A DNA stretch of 64,000 bases from Nitratireductor aquibiodomus NL21 = JCM 21793 (GTDB taxonomy: Bacteria > Pseudomonadota > Alphaproteobacteria > Rhizobiales > Rhizobiaceae): NCBI RefSeq assembly GCF_000615975.1, contig NZ_BAMP01000001.1, positions 62,001-126,000 of the forward strand, given 5' to 3'. Under the pieces are notes generated by a model. The model searched no databases. It saw nothing but the letters and a program-made list of their open reading frames with translations, and was not told where the DNA came from. Numbering within the stretch: position 1 is the first letter of the stretch; every line of letters starts with the position of its first letter. The position numbers were made by a program, and so were the translations under genes. Positions 1-11,053 of this stretch are shown in pieces.

Positions 1-741
1 GCCGGTATGCGCGAGCCAGATGCCGATGAATGACTTGCCGATGCCGACCGTGTTGTAGAGGCGCAGGAGCGGGATGAGCGACATCTGAAGCGGCACGACA
101 AGCAGGCCGACAATCGCGGCAAGCAGAAGCGCGCGGCCGGGGAATTCCATCCAGGCCAGGGCATATGCCGCATAGGCGGCTATCAGAATCGGGATGACGG
201 TGGCTGGAATGGTCACGGTCATGGTGTTGATGAAGCTCTTGCCGAGTCCTTCGGAGAACAGGACGTTCTCGTAATTTGCGGTGGTGAATTTCGGTGGCTC
301 GACGGAGCTTACGAAAATACGCTGGCCGCGGCCGGGTTCGGGCTCTCCGGCATAGGCAATCGTGTAGTCGCCATTGGCCTCGACGGTGAGTGTGGCGTCA
401 CCGCGCAGCTCGGCTTCCTCGCCGACTGCGAAGGCCGACGGGTCGCGTGAAGAAATGCCAAAGCCAGTGACCTCTCCGCTGCCGCCCTCGAACACATTGC
501 CGGTCAGCACATAGCGGCCGCCTTCCAGCGTGGCATTCTCCGGCGGTGCCGCGCGTGCGACCAGGTTGCGCTCGGATGAGGTCAGTGCCGTCCACCAGCC
601 GCTGACGGCGAGTTGATCCTTGTCGCGCAGCGAAGAGACGAGAATGCCGAAGGTCGGCAGTGTCCAAAGGGCCACAAGCAGAATGACGGAAATGTTGACG
701 ACCCATGCAAGCGCGGGCCGGGAACCGACGGGCGTGCTCAT
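1..741 (-). CDS. aglG: Alpha-glucoside ABC transporter permease AglG (partial)
   Basis: Inner-membrane permease of a MalG-type sugar ABC importer. The frame is open from the ATG at 741 to the window edge, so the C-terminal part, including most of the permease core, lies outside. A first membrane segment (about residues 14-35) is followed by a periplasmic insert of roughly 120 residues and then further membrane helices. A long insert after the first helix is, from memory, typical of rhizobial AglG and unlike ordinary MalG. The start overlaps the stop of aglF by four bases (ATGA), so the two are translationally coupled. The alpha-glucosidase aglA and ATPase aglK usually follow and would lie beyond the window. 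Confidence 0.85.
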   Translation of the reverse strand, partial: MSTPVGSRPALAWVVNISVILLVALWTLPTFGILVSSLRDKDQLAVSGWWTALTSSERNLVARAAPPENATLEGGRYVLTGNVFEGGSGEVTGFGISSRDPSAFAVGEEAELRGDATLTVEANGDYTIAYAGEPEPGRGQRIFVSSVEPPKFTTANYENVLFSEGLGKSFINTMTVTIPATVIPILIAAYAAYALAWMEFPGRALLLAAIVGLLVVPLQMSLIPLLRLYNTVGIGKSFIGIWLAHTG

Positions 742-1892
742 TTCATGTCCTTCCGTGCTTCGCGGATGTTCCACACCATGATGGGGGTGACCATGGCCAT
801 GATGACCAGCGCGATGGTGGATGCGCGGCCGAAGTCCAACCCGCGGAACATCCAGTCGAACATGTAGTTGGCGAGCACCTGGCTGCCCCACTGGCCGTTG
901 GTCATGGCCAGCACGATGTCGAACACCTTGAGAACCAGAATGGTGATCGTGGTCCAGACAACGGCGATGGTGCCCCAGATTTGCGGTACCTTGATCTTGT
1001 AGAAGATCTGAAAGGGAGAAGCGCCGTCGATGATGGCGGCTTCGATTGTTTCCTCCGGAATGCCGCGGAGGGCGGCGGAAAGAATGACCATGGCAAAACC
1101 GGTCTGGATCCAGATCAGGATGACCATCAGGAAGAAATTGTTCCAGAAGGGGATGGTGATCCACGCCTGCGGCTCTGCCCCGAAGAAAGTAACGATGGCG
1201 TTGAGGATGCCGATCTGATCGGAGCCTTCGGCGCGGTAATCATAGATGAACTTCCAGATCACGCTCGCGCCGACGAACGAGATCGCCATGGGCATGAAGA
1301 TGAGGCTTTTGGCAACATTGCCCCAGCCGATGCGGTCGGTCAGGGCTGCTGCGATGAGGCCGAAGAAGGTGGCGGCGGCGGGCACGACGATGAGCCAGAG
1401 AATGTTGTTGCGCATGCTCTCGCGGAAGGCCGCATCCTTGGCGAGCCAGGCGTAATTGGCCCCGCCGACCCAGGTCTCGCCGCTCGGTCCGTGGAAGGAC
1501 AGGACGATCGAATTGATAACCGGATAGACCAGATAGATGCCGAGAATGACAACCGCGGGCCCAAGGAACAGCCACGGCCGGATGCCGTTGGCCGCGTTGA
1601 TGTTTTCGGCCACCCGGCTGCCGCGGGGCGGGTAGATTACGTCGAGCAGCCGGTTGGAACCCCAGAAATAGCCGAAACACGCCGCCACGCCGAGCACCAT
1701 GACCAGCATCGCCTGGACAAGCTTGATATCGGGGAGGACCGTGTTGAGCGCGGCAAAGACGGCGACGGCACACAGCACCGCGAAGACGATGCCAGCCACC
1801 ATGATGACGAGCGCAATCGCCAGATTCAGAAGGAAACCACCGGGGCCGGGAGAGCCGGCGGGCGAGGCTGTTTCGGTCGAGGAAATTGCCAT
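738..1892 (-). CDS. aglF: Alpha-glucoside ABC transporter permease AglF
   Basis: MalF-type inner-membrane permease, 384 residues. It has an N-terminal pair of helices (about 25-50 and 60-80), a further helix near 105-125 (WLFLGPAVVILGIYLVYPV) and the binding-protein-dependent permease core. The EAA-type ATPase contact loop reads EAAIIDGASPFQIFYKIKVP. An AGGAGG ribosome site stands seven bases before the ATG. It lies between aglE and aglG in the usual agl order and pairs with AglG to form the channel for sucrose, trehalose or maltose-like alpha-glucosides. Substrate is inferred from the family. Confidence 0.9.
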   Translation of the reverse strand: MAISSTETASPAGSPGPGGFLLNLAIALVIMVAGIVFAVLCAVAVFAALNTVLPDIKLVQAMLVMVLGVAACFGYFWGSNRLLDVIYPPRGSRVAENINAANGIRPWLFLGPAVVILGIYLVYPVINSIVLSFHGPSGETWVGGANYAWLAKDAAFRESMRNNILWLIVVPAAATFFGLIAAALTDRIGWGNVAKSLIFMPMAISFVGASVIWKFIYDYRAEGSDQIGILNAIVTFFGAEPQAWITIPFWNNFFLMVILIWIQTGFAMVILSAALRGIPEETIEAAIIDGASPFQIFYKIKVPQIWGTIAVVWTTITILVLKVFDIVLAMTNGQWGSQVLANYMFDWMFRGLDFGRASTIALVIMAMVTPIMVWNIREARKDMK

Positions 1893-1976
1893 GACTGCCT
1901 CCTGGGGCGCATGCGCAGAAGTTGGCCGTTTCCCGCCGTCTACGGTTCGGGCGGCGGGCTCGTCAGATGTTTGCGC

Positions 1977-3346
1977 CTATTTGATGGCGTCCCACTCCTT
2001 CTGGATGTCGCCGGCGACATCCCCGGCGGACTTGCCGCCGACATAGTCGATCATCCCGGTCCAGAACGCGCCGGCGCCGATCTTGCCGGGCATAAGGTCC
2101 GAGCCGTCGAAACGGAAGGTGGTCGCACTGGTCAGGATTTCACCCTGTTTGCGAAGGGCATCATTGGCGTAGGCCTCGGGGTTCACACCCTTGTGCGGGG
2201 TCAGGAAACCGGCCTGCGCCATCCATATTTCATGCGCGATGGGGGTTTTCAGGAACTCGATGAAGGCGCGCGCCACTTCCGATTCCTTCGTGATGGCAAA
2301 CACCGTGCCCGCACCGAGCACCGGTTTGCCCAGGTCTCTGTCTGCATAGGCCGGCAGGTAGAAGAAGTCGGCATCGCGGCCAAGCTGTGTCCCTTCCGGG
2401 AAGAAGGATGGGATGAAAGATGCCTGCCGATGCATGTAGCATTTGGGCGGTACGGCAAAGAGCCCCTTGGGGCTGTCGCGGAAGTCGGTGGAGGCCACGG
2501 CGCCCGCGCCGCCATCCACATAGTCGTCGTTGCGGGCAAACGCTCCGAATTCCTCGATTGCAGCAACGATCCGTTCATCGTTGAACGGGATTTCATTGGT
2601 CACCCACTGGTCGTAGACCTCGGGCGACTGTGTGCGCAGCATCATGTCCTCCACCCAGTCGGTGGCAGGCCAGCCGGTCGCGCCGCCGGAGCCAAGGCCG
2701 ATGCACCAGGGCGTCTCGCCGTCGGCGACGATCTGCTCGGAGAGGGCTTTCAGCTCTTCCATGGTCTGCGGCACTTGATAGCCGGCATCCTCGAAATTCT
2801 CCGGGACGTACCAGGCGAGCGACTTCACATCTGCCTTATAGGGAAAAGCGAAGAAAGCTCTGGTCCCGTCCTGGTTTTCATACGTGCCAAGATCCACCCA
2901 GGATTGACCGGCTGCATAATTGTCCTTCATCCATCAGCGGTATCGCTGCCGAGCGGCACGAGCAGGCCTTTGGAGGCAAGGTCGGCGGCGAGGCCCGGTT
3001 GCGGAAAGACGGCGACATTCGGCGCACTGCCGGCCTGCGTGTCGATGACGATCTGTTGCTCGAAGGAATCGGAGCCCGAATAGTTGACCTTCGCGCCCGT
3101 GGCCTCCTCGAAATAGGCGGTGACGGATTCGATCAGATCCTTGTCGGCGCTGAGCCAGGGGCCGAACAGGCTCATCTCCTGACCGGAGAGGTCGTTTGCG
3201 GCCTTGAAATCCTCAAAACTCTGCCAGTTGAAGCGGGCATCCTCGCCCGGAGCGAACTTTAGGTCGGCGGCCTGGGCTGCCGTGACGGCGGCGGTGGTGC
3301 CGGCCAGCGCCAGGGCAAGCGCGCCGATTAGCATGGACGTCTTCAT
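1977..3346 (-). CDS. aglE: Alpha-glucoside-binding protein AglE (frameshifted)
   Basis: Periplasmic solute-binding protein of the agl importer, about 456 residues once repaired. It starts MKTSMLIGALALALAG with a clear Sec signal peptide ending AQAA, behind a GGAGGAA ribosome site. The frame stops after LGSDTADG and resumes at once as MKDNYAAGQSWVDLGTY in another frame. Adding one T near 2933 (GATGG to GATTGG) restores ADWMKDNYAAGQSW without any other change. No other stop or gap is visible over 1.37 kb, so the break looks like a sequencing error. First gene of the aglEFG operon; a LacI-type operator lies about 80 bases upstream. Confidence 0.85.
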
Positions 3347-3427
3347 GGTTCCTCCACTTGCGGCGCAAGGCCGCTCCTCCTCGGGTCTCTGCATGTCCGG
3401 CGCAATGACAACGATTTAAACAAAATT

Positions 3428-3439
3428 CAAAGCGCTTTG
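3428..3439. promoter_or_regulatory. LacI-type operator upstream of aglE
   Basis: Perfect 12-bp palindrome CAAAGCGCTTTG, with the central CG typical of LacI/GalR operators, between the divergent aglE and aglR genes. It is the likely AglR binding site controlling the aglEFG operon. Confidence 0.7.
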
Positions 3440-3602
3440 GATATGTGCAGCATCAATCTGTGACGCTCGCGAGTCAAGAGGACAAGGAATCTGTCGACGA
3501 AATTTCGGAAAAATACCGATTTAATGGAAGTTGCTCTGGAAATTATTGTTCCTGGAGAGAGAAGGGCTTGATCTGCCTGAAAGGCTATGACACCAATTTT
3601 TT

Positions 3603-3612
3603 AAAGCGCTTT
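3603..3612. promoter_or_regulatory. Second LacI-type operator, upstream of aglR
   Basis: Palindrome AAAGCGCTTT sharing the core of the site at 3428-3439 and lying just before the aglR start. Two operators about 175 bases apart would allow autoregulation or DNA looping by AglR. Confidence 0.6.
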
Positions 3613-3624
3613 GAAAAAGGAAAT

Positions 3625-4685
3625 GTGTTGTCTGCCCGTAAAGCGATCAATCTGAAGATGCTCTCGGAAGCTCTAGGACTGTCCCAGACGACCGTCTCTC
3701 GGGCGCTCAATGGCTTTCCGGAGGTGGCCGAGAAAACACGCGCCCGGGTGATCGAGGCGGCGGAGCGGCTGAACTATCGCCCGAGCCCCAGCGCGGCGAG
3801 CCTGGCCACAGGCAAGTCGCGCATGATCGGCCATGTGGTAAGTCTATCCGAACATATCATGATCAACCGCATTTCGCCGACTTCATCGCCGGCGCGGGCG
3901 AGGTCTATGGCGAGAACGGTTACGACATTCTGCTGCGGCTTGCCTCACTTGAGGAGCAGGAGGGCGTCTATCGCGATCTGGTGGATGATCAGCGTGTGGA
4001 CGGCGTGGTGGTCCATGGCCCGCTCACCGGTGACAGCCGCATCGGCCTTCTCAATGCCCTAGGGCTTCCGTTCGTCGTGCATGGGCGCAGCGATGAGGAG
4101 GGAGCGGACTATTGCTGGATGGACGTCAACAACCGCCGCGCCTTTCATCGCGCCACGAAGTTCCTGCTCGATCTGGGCCATCAGCGCGTTGCGCTTGTCA
4201 ACGGCCTTGAAACGATGAACTTCGCAGACCGGCGCCGGCAGGGCTATGAGGTGGCGCTGGAGGAGGCGGGCATCGTTCTTGACGAGCAACTACTGCACAG
4301 TGCCGACATGGTTGAACCCTATGGCTATCACGCCACACGCGCACTGATGGATCTCGCAGAACCGCCGACAGCCATCGTCGTGGCAAGCGTCCTGCCCGCC
4401 ATGGGCGTGACGCGGGCGCTGGCCGATCTGGGCCTGCGTGCAGGCGAAGACGTGTCGATCATCGCCTTCGATGACTGCCTCTCCTTCCTGCAGTCCGGCT
4501 ATAAGGGCAGGACGCCTGACATTCCATATTTCACGGCGGTTCGGTCCTCCATCCGCGACGCGGGCAAGCGCGTGGCCCAGATGCTGCTTGAGCGCATCGA
4601 GAATCCTGCGGGACCGTTGCAGAGCGAATTATGGGAAGCCGATTTTGTAATCGGCCAGACCACCGCACCGCCGCGTCGGCGCTGA
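3625..4685 (+). CDS. aglR: LacI-family regulator AglR (frameshifted)
   Basis: Transcriptional repressor of the agl operon. The N-terminal helix-turn-helix reads LSEALGLSQTTVSRALNGF and is followed by a hinge region and a periplasmic-binding-protein-like sensor domain ending WEADFVIGQTT. A GTG at 3625 (or TTG at 3628) behind AAGGA is the likely start; no ATG lies ahead of the helix-turn-helix. The frame breaks near 3867: AACCGC should be AACCCGC, which restores HFADFIAGAGEVYGENGYD. One C is lost from a CCC run, again a probable sequencing error. It diverges from aglE and is followed 40 bases later by the GH1 gene in the same direction. Confidence 0.8.
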
Positions 4686-4725
4686 TAGCGAGCAAAACAT
4701 CTACGATTGAACCCGGGAGACCCTC

Positions 4726-6345
<1,620 letters not shown>

Positions 6346-6365
6346 GTTCTGACCCTAAGGCCTGC

Positions 6366-7148
6366 TCAGACCGAACGGGTAGCGCCGCCGTCGATCCGAA
6401 CCTTTGTTCCGGTGACATAGGAGGCGCGCTCGGAGGCAAGGAAAACGGCCATGTTGGCGAATTCCTCCGGATCGCCGTAGCGCCCCATCGGAATGGTCTT
6501 TGCTGCTGCCGCGGAAACCTCTTCCACCGGCTTTCCGGAGCGGCTTGCCGCGGCGGTGTCGAGTTCGACGACGCGCTGTGTGTGGATGCGCCCGGGCATC
6601 AGGATGTTGACCGTCACGCCATCGCGGGCGACTTCCGTGGCCAGTGTCTTCGACCAGCCGACGATTGCCGAGCGGATGCCGTTAGACAGCGCCAGAACCG
6701 GAATCGGCTGTTCCACGCCAGACGAGGTAACCGTCAGAATGCGGCCCCATTTGCGCTCGCGCATGGCTGGAAGGATGCGCCCGGTCAGGTGAAAGATGTT
6801 GGCGGCCATTGTCTCGAAATTCGCGATCCAGTCGCCGCGTCTGGCATCGACGGCGGTGGAAGGGGGCGGGCCGCCGGTGTTGTTCACAAGAATGTCGACG
6901 CCTCCATCGGCCAGCAGCCTGTCAGCGAGATCGTCTATCGCGGCGTGATCGGAAAGATCGAGCTCATGAGCCTCGACCGAACCCGCGCCTGCCGGCAGGT
7001 CCCTGGCCCAGGCCTCGATCTTGTCCCTGCTGCGTGCAGCTGCGACCACGGTCGCGCCTTCCTTCGCCAGCCCCTGGGCGATGGCGGCGCCGAGGCCGCG
7101 GCTTGCGCCGAGCACCAGGGCGCGCTTGTTCTTCAGTCCTAGATCCAT
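6366..7148 (-). CDS. SDR-family oxidoreductase with atypical active site
   Basis: Short-chain dehydrogenase/reductase, 260 residues, starting MDLGLKNKRALVLGASRG. The cofactor motif GASRGLG (about residues 14-20) and the NNTGG motif are clear. Where classical SDRs have Tyr-x-x-x-Lys this protein reads SNGIR (in ALSNGIRSAIVGW), so Tyr is replaced by Ser and Lys by Arg. As I recall, a subgroup of SDRs shares this LSN-R pattern. The C-terminus YVTGTKVRIDGGATRSV is normal for the family. Substrate unknown. It is encoded alone on this strand, next to the MITE. Confidence 0.75.
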   Translation of the reverse strand: MDLGLKNKRALVLGASRGLGAAIAQGLAKEGATVVAAARSRDKIEAWARDLPAGAGSVEAHELDLSDHAAIDDLADRLLADGGVDILVNNTGGPPPSTAVDARRGDWIANFETMAANIFHLTGRILPAMRERKWGRILTVTSSGVEQPIPVLALSNGIRSAIVGWSKTLATEVARDGVTVNILMPGRIHTQRVVELDTAAASRSGKPVEEVSAAAAKTIPMGRYGDPEEFANMAVFLASERASYVTGTKVRIDGGATRSV

Positions 7149-7450
7149 CGGCAAATTCCCGGATTGATGCACCGCCGGCCGCATTGCTGTGGTCCGGCCA
7201 TGGCGCTGGATGGTGGGTTTTCTCACCCTGGGTGAGGTGGCGCGATTGGGCACGATTCAGAACAGGATTGCAAGTCTCGAGGGGACGCTGTACAGCGATC
7301 CGCCGCCCTGCGCTGTGCCTTCAAATCTTGGTAACGGACAGTCTCCGAATGTTATGTCTACTGCCGAAACTAAACCGCAATTAATGCGTTGAAAGCGCGT
7401 GGTTTGTGCCGCGGCTTCACCCTAAGTTTTCTTGCATACGAGTTCCATAT
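7149..7450. other. Intergenic region between the SDR and opgG
   Basis: About 300 bases between divergent genes. I see no convincing gene. A perfect palindrome CTCACCC-T-GGGTGAG lies at 7222-7236 and may be a regulator site. The remainder is AT-richer towards opgG and presumably holds its promoter, but no clear -35/-10 pair stands out. Confidence 0.4.
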
Positions 7451-9052
7451 ATGGACCGACGATCCTTCCTTGTTTCCTGCCTGTCAGCATCGCTGTTGGG
7501 TACGTCCAGCCTCACGGCCCTTGCAACCCATGCGCGCGCTGAAGGCGTTGCCGCGCAAGGTGTTGATGTGAAGGAAGAGGCGCAGCCTTTTTCCTTCGAG
7601 GCGCTTACGGAGGCGATGAAAAACAAGGCTTCCGAACCCTTCGCCAAAGCCGAATTCAAGCTCCCCGAGCAGATTGCCGGGCTGACCTACGACCAGCACC
7701 GGGCGATTCGTTTCCGGCCCGACCACGCATTGTGGCAGGGTGAGGCCCCGTTCGAACTGCAGGCCTTTCACATGGGCTGGCTGTTCAAGGAGCCGGTGCG
7801 CCTTTACGCGGTGGAGGGCGAGGCTGCCACGCCGATCCTCTTCACCGGTCGCGATTTCGAGTATCGCAAGCCGCTTGACCCCTCGCGGTTCGAAGATCTG
7901 GTCATGGAGGGCGAGGCGGGCTTTCGTCTGCATTATCCGCTCAATGCACCCGATGTGATGGATGAGCTGGTGTCCTTCCTCGGCGCGAGCTACTTCCGTG
8001 CGCTCGGCCGGGACACACTCTACGGATTATCGGCACGCGGGCTGGCCATCGGCACCGCGACAACCAGCGGGGAAGAGTTTCCGCGCTTCACCGACTTCTA
8101 TATCGAGAAGCCTAACCGGCGCAGCAAGGAAGTGACCGTCTATGCCGCGCTCGACAGCGAGAGTGTGACGGGTGCCTATCGCTTTGTGATTGCGCCTGGC
8201 CGCAACACGGTCATGACCGTGACGGCCCACCTCTTCGCCAGAAAGGCCATCGGGCGGCTCGGTGTCGCGCCGATGACATCCATGTTCCTTTTCGCCGAAA
8301 ACAATGACAGCGCATTTGATGATTACCGTGGCCAGGTTCACGACAGCGACGGGCTGAAGATCGTCCGTAAGGATGGTGACGAGCTGTGGCGCAATCTGAA
8401 CAATCCGTCCGAGCTTGCCACGTCGTTCTTTTCCGAAGACAGCCCGCAGGCATTCGGCCTCTACCAGCGCGACCGCGATTTTGCGCACTTCCAGGATGCG
8501 GGCGCTCATTATGAGCGCCGGCCGTCGCTCCTCGTGGAGCCGCTTGAAGCCTGGGGACGCGGCAACATCACGCTTGTCGAGATACCGACCGATCTTGAGG
8601 TCAACGATAACATCGTCGCGTTCTGGGTTCCTGAAAAGGATGTTGAAGCGGGAGATGCGCTTGAGTTCAACTATCGCCTGACCTGGGGTGCCATCGATGA
8701 GCCGACCAACCGGTTTGCCCGGGTCATGGCGCTTCGCAGTGGCGAGGGCGGTGTCTCCGGTGTCAAGAACGAGGAGGGGTTGCGCAAGTTCGTCGTCGAT
8801 TTCGATGGCGAGGTTCTGCGGAACCTTCCGGGCGATTCAAACATTGAAGCAGTTGTGAATGTCAGCCGTGGCGAGATTGCGCATTCGGCGGTTTCCCGCA
8901 TCGACAGCAATGGCATGTGGCGTCTCGTGATCGACCTCAAACCGAGCGGTGCGGGACCTGTTGAAATGAGCGGTCACCTCAAGCTCGATGACAAACGCCT
9001 TTCTGAAATCTGGAGTTATCAGTGGAGAGATGCAGATGACGCACGTTCGTGA
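7451..9052 (+). CDS. opgG: Periplasmic glucan biosynthesis protein OpgG/OpgD family
   Basis: Periplasmic protein needed for osmoregulated periplasmic glucan synthesis, 533 residues. The start MDRRSFLVSCLSASLLG is a twin-arginine-like (RRSF) signal peptide ending near THARA, which points to Tat export and resembles OpgD as much as OpgG. The body has the MdoG-domain features, for example FPRFTDFYIEKP and GNITLVEIPTDLEVNDNIVAFW. I prefer this ATG to upstream starts because it places the signal peptide at the N-terminus. It is followed by opgH and opgC, forming a complete glucan cluster. Confidence 0.88.
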   Translation: MDRRSFLVSCLSASLLGTSSLTALATHARAEGVAAQGVDVKEEAQPFSFEALTEAMKNKASEPFAKAEFKLPEQIAGLTYDQHRAIRFRPDHALWQGEAPFELQAFHMGWLFKEPVRLYAVEGEAATPILFTGRDFEYRKPLDPSRFEDLVMEGEAGFRLHYPLNAPDVMDELVSFLGASYFRALGRDTLYGLSARGLAIGTATTSGEEFPRFTDFYIEKPNRRSKEVTVYAALDSESVTGAYRFVIAPGRNTVMTVTAHLFARKAIGRLGVAPMTSMFLFAENNDSAFDDYRGQVHDSDGLKIVRKDGDELWRNLNNPSELATSFFSEDSPQAFGLYQRDRDFAHFQDAGAHYERRPSLLVEPLEAWGRGNITLVEIPTDLEVNDNIVAFWVPEKDVEAGDALEFNYRLTWGAIDEPTNRFARVMALRSGEGGVSGVKNEEGLRKFVVDFDGEVLRNLPGDSNIEAVVNVSRGEIAHSAVSRIDSNGMWRLVIDLKPSGAGPVEMSGHLKLDDKRLSEIWSYQWRDADDARS

Positions 9053-9191
9053 GACGGATAGCCAGCCGATGACGTATGGCCGTCACGCTCTGCCGGTTGC
9101 GCCCATGGCGATGCCCGAGCAGGTGCTGGAACGCCGGCGTGCGCGCCCCGCGCTGTTCTCCGTGCTGCTCAAGCGACTGGCCTGGAAGTGA
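9030..9191 (+). CDS. Small protein between opgG and opgH
   Basis: Predicted 53-residue protein MQMTHVRETDSQ... ending SVLLKRLAWK. The ATG follows AGTGGAGAG and overlaps the end of opgG by 23 bases, so translation could be coupled. The C-terminal half is very basic (ERRRARP, LLKRLAWK). I do not recognise the family. It could be the soluble N-terminal tail that OpgH carries in other bacteria, here detached: no frame joins it to opgH without stops. It may also be spurious. Confidence 0.45.
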   Translation: MQMTHVRETDSQPMTYGRHALPVAPMAMPEQVLERRRARPALFSVLLKRLAWK

Positions 9192-9247
9192 AATTACGGG
9201 CCCGATTGAGAGACGGGAATGGTGGTCGGTGAACCCATGAGAGTGTG

Positions 9248-11044
9248 ATGGTCAGTGTAAGACGCGTATTGTCGATCCTTTTCTGCCTGCTTATGGCAGG
9301 GCTCGTCGCCTCGCTTGCCGTCGGCTATTTTTCAGCCGATGGCATTCAATGGATCGACGCCGTCCGCATCGTGCTGCTGGCCGCCAGCACAGCCTGGCTC
9401 GCATGGGGCGCGGCGTATGCGTTCAACGGGCTCTTAAGCTCGCCCTTCAGGGAGAGAAAGCAGTCATTCGAACTGACGCCGACCAGCGCACGAACGGCGG
9501 TGCTCGTCCCTGTCTACAACGAAGATCCGGTCAAAACGTTTTCGCATGTGGCCGCGATGATCGGCAGCCTTCACACGCTTGGCGTTGCCGGCCGCTTCGA
9601 TTTTGCGATCCTGTCTGACACGCGTGACGAGCGCGTTGCGGCGGAGGAAGAGCGCTGGTTCGAGCGCCTGCAGGCGGAATGCGGCGCACACACGGCCATC
9701 TATTACCGGCGGCGGGAGCAGAACACGGGCAAGAAAGCCGGCAATGTTGCTGATTTCATTCGGACATCTGGCGCGATGTATGAATACATGATCGTGCTCG
9801 ATGCCGACAGTCTGATGGAAGGCGCGACGATGGCCGAGATGGTGCGGCGCATGGAGGCGGAACCCAGGCTCGGTCTCCTGCAGACCCTGCCGAAAATCGT
9901 CCATGCGCGTTCTTTCTTCGGCCGGGCGATGCAGTTTTCCACCAGCTATTACTCCCCGGTTTATACGCGTGGCCTGGCCGCGCTGCAGGGAGAGTCCGGG
10001 CCGTTCTGGGGGCACAATGCGATTGTCCGTACACGTGCTTTCGCCCAGAGCTGTGGCCTTCCCGAGCTCTCCGGTGCACCGCCATTTGGCGGGCATATAC
10101 TGAGCCACGACTATGTCGAAGCAGCGCTTTTGACCCGCAATGGCTGGATTGTGCGGGTCGATCCCGATCTGGCTGGCTCCTATGAAGAGGGACCGGATAA
10201 TGTTGTCGACTTCGCCAAGCGCGACCGTCGGTGGTGCCAGGGTAATCTTCAACATGGCCGCGTGATGGTGGCTCCGGGCCTCAAGCCCTGGAGCCGGTTC
10301 GTGTTTGTCCAGAACATAATGGCTTATGTGACCTCACCGCTCTGGGCGCTGTTCATCATTGCCTCGATCGCCGCACCGCTGCTGAAGGGCGTTCCGGACT
10401 ATTTCCCCGAGCCGGGGCTTTTTCCCGTGTTTCCACGCGTTGAGCAGGGGCTGGCGCTGACGCTGCTCGTCGGCGTTTTTGGCCTGTTGATCGGCCCCAA
10501 GCTTCTGATTGTTCTGCGTGGCGCACTGAGTGGCGTTAACGATGCGTTCGGCGGCACCGGTCGCGCTCTTCTCAATACGCTGACGGAGATTCTGTCCACC
10601 AGCCTGCTCGCGCCGATCATGCTCATGTATCAGTGCCGGGCGGTGATGGAGGTGTTTCTCGGGATGGATGGCGGCTGGCCCGCCACCGACCGGGAAGCCG
10701 GCTCTGTCAGCCTTTCAGAAGCGTGGTCTGCGAGCTGGTGGATCAGCGCCACTGGACTGGTGACGCTGGGGCTGGCCTTCCAGTTTGCTCCGGAATATGT
10801 CGGCTGGCTGCTTCTGGTGGCAGGGCCGCAGGTCTTCGCGCCTCTCCTGATCCAAGTCAGTTCGCGGAGCGCGCTCGACGCTGCGGCGGCCGGGCTTTTC
10901 CAGACGGCGGATGACCGCGACCCTTCACCGGTGGTCCTTCGTCAGGAAGTCATACTTTCCCGTTGGCGCGGCGCCGCACAGACTGCGCCCGTAAGCCAGC
11001 CGGTGGCGGAACCGGCGCTCAAGCCCGCTGACGCGGAACAGTGA
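9248..11044 (+). CDS. opgH: Glucan biosynthesis glucosyltransferase OpgH
   Basis: Inner-membrane family-2 glycosyltransferase that polymerises the glucan backbone from UDP-glucose, 598 residues. N-terminal helices (about 5-25 and 35-58) precede the catalytic domain. Its signatures are VLDADSLMEG (the D-x-D nucleotide-sugar site), LSHDYVEAALL, and KRDRRWCQGNLQH (the Q/R-x-x-R-W acceptor motif). At least five C-terminal membrane helices follow. It is shorter than E. coli OpgH because the long cytoplasmic N-terminus is missing. A GTG at 9245 is an alternative start. It acts with OpgG, and OpgC modifies the product. Confidence 0.9.
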   Translation: MVSVRRVLSILFCLLMAGLVASLAVGYFSADGIQWIDAVRIVLLAASTAWLAWGAAYAFNGLLSSPFRERKQSFELTPTSARTAVLVPVYNEDPVKTFSHVAAMIGSLHTLGVAGRFDFAILSDTRDERVAAEEERWFERLQAECGAHTAIYYRRREQNTGKKAGNVADFIRTSGAMYEYMIVLDADSLMEGATMAEMVRRMEAEPRLGLLQTLPKIVHARSFFGRAMQFSTSYYSPVYTRGLAALQGESGPFWGHNAIVRTRAFAQSCGLPELSGAPPFGGHILSHDYVEAALLTRNGWIVRVDPDLAGSYEEGPDNVVDFAKRDRRWCQGNLQHGRVMVAPGLKPWSRFVFVQNIMAYVTSPLWALFIIASIAAPLLKGVPDYFPEPGLFPVFPRVEQGLALTLLVGVFGLLIGPKLLIVLRGALSGVNDAFGGTGRALLNTLTEILSTSLLAPIMLMYQCRAVMEVFLGMDGGWPATDREAGSVSLSEAWSASWWISATGLVTLGLAFQFAPEYVGWLLLVAGPQVFAPLLIQVSSRSALDAAAAGLFQTADDRDPSPVVLRQEVILSRWRGAAQTAPVSQPVAEPALKPADAEQ

Positions 11045-11053
11045 GGCTGCCTC

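Noticed and set aside
705-3083. A 792-codon plus-strand frame
   Set aside because: It is the mirror of aglF and aglE on the other strand, has low-complexity Asp/Gly/His/Arg composition and no recognisable domain. The minus-strand proteins are clearly the real genes.
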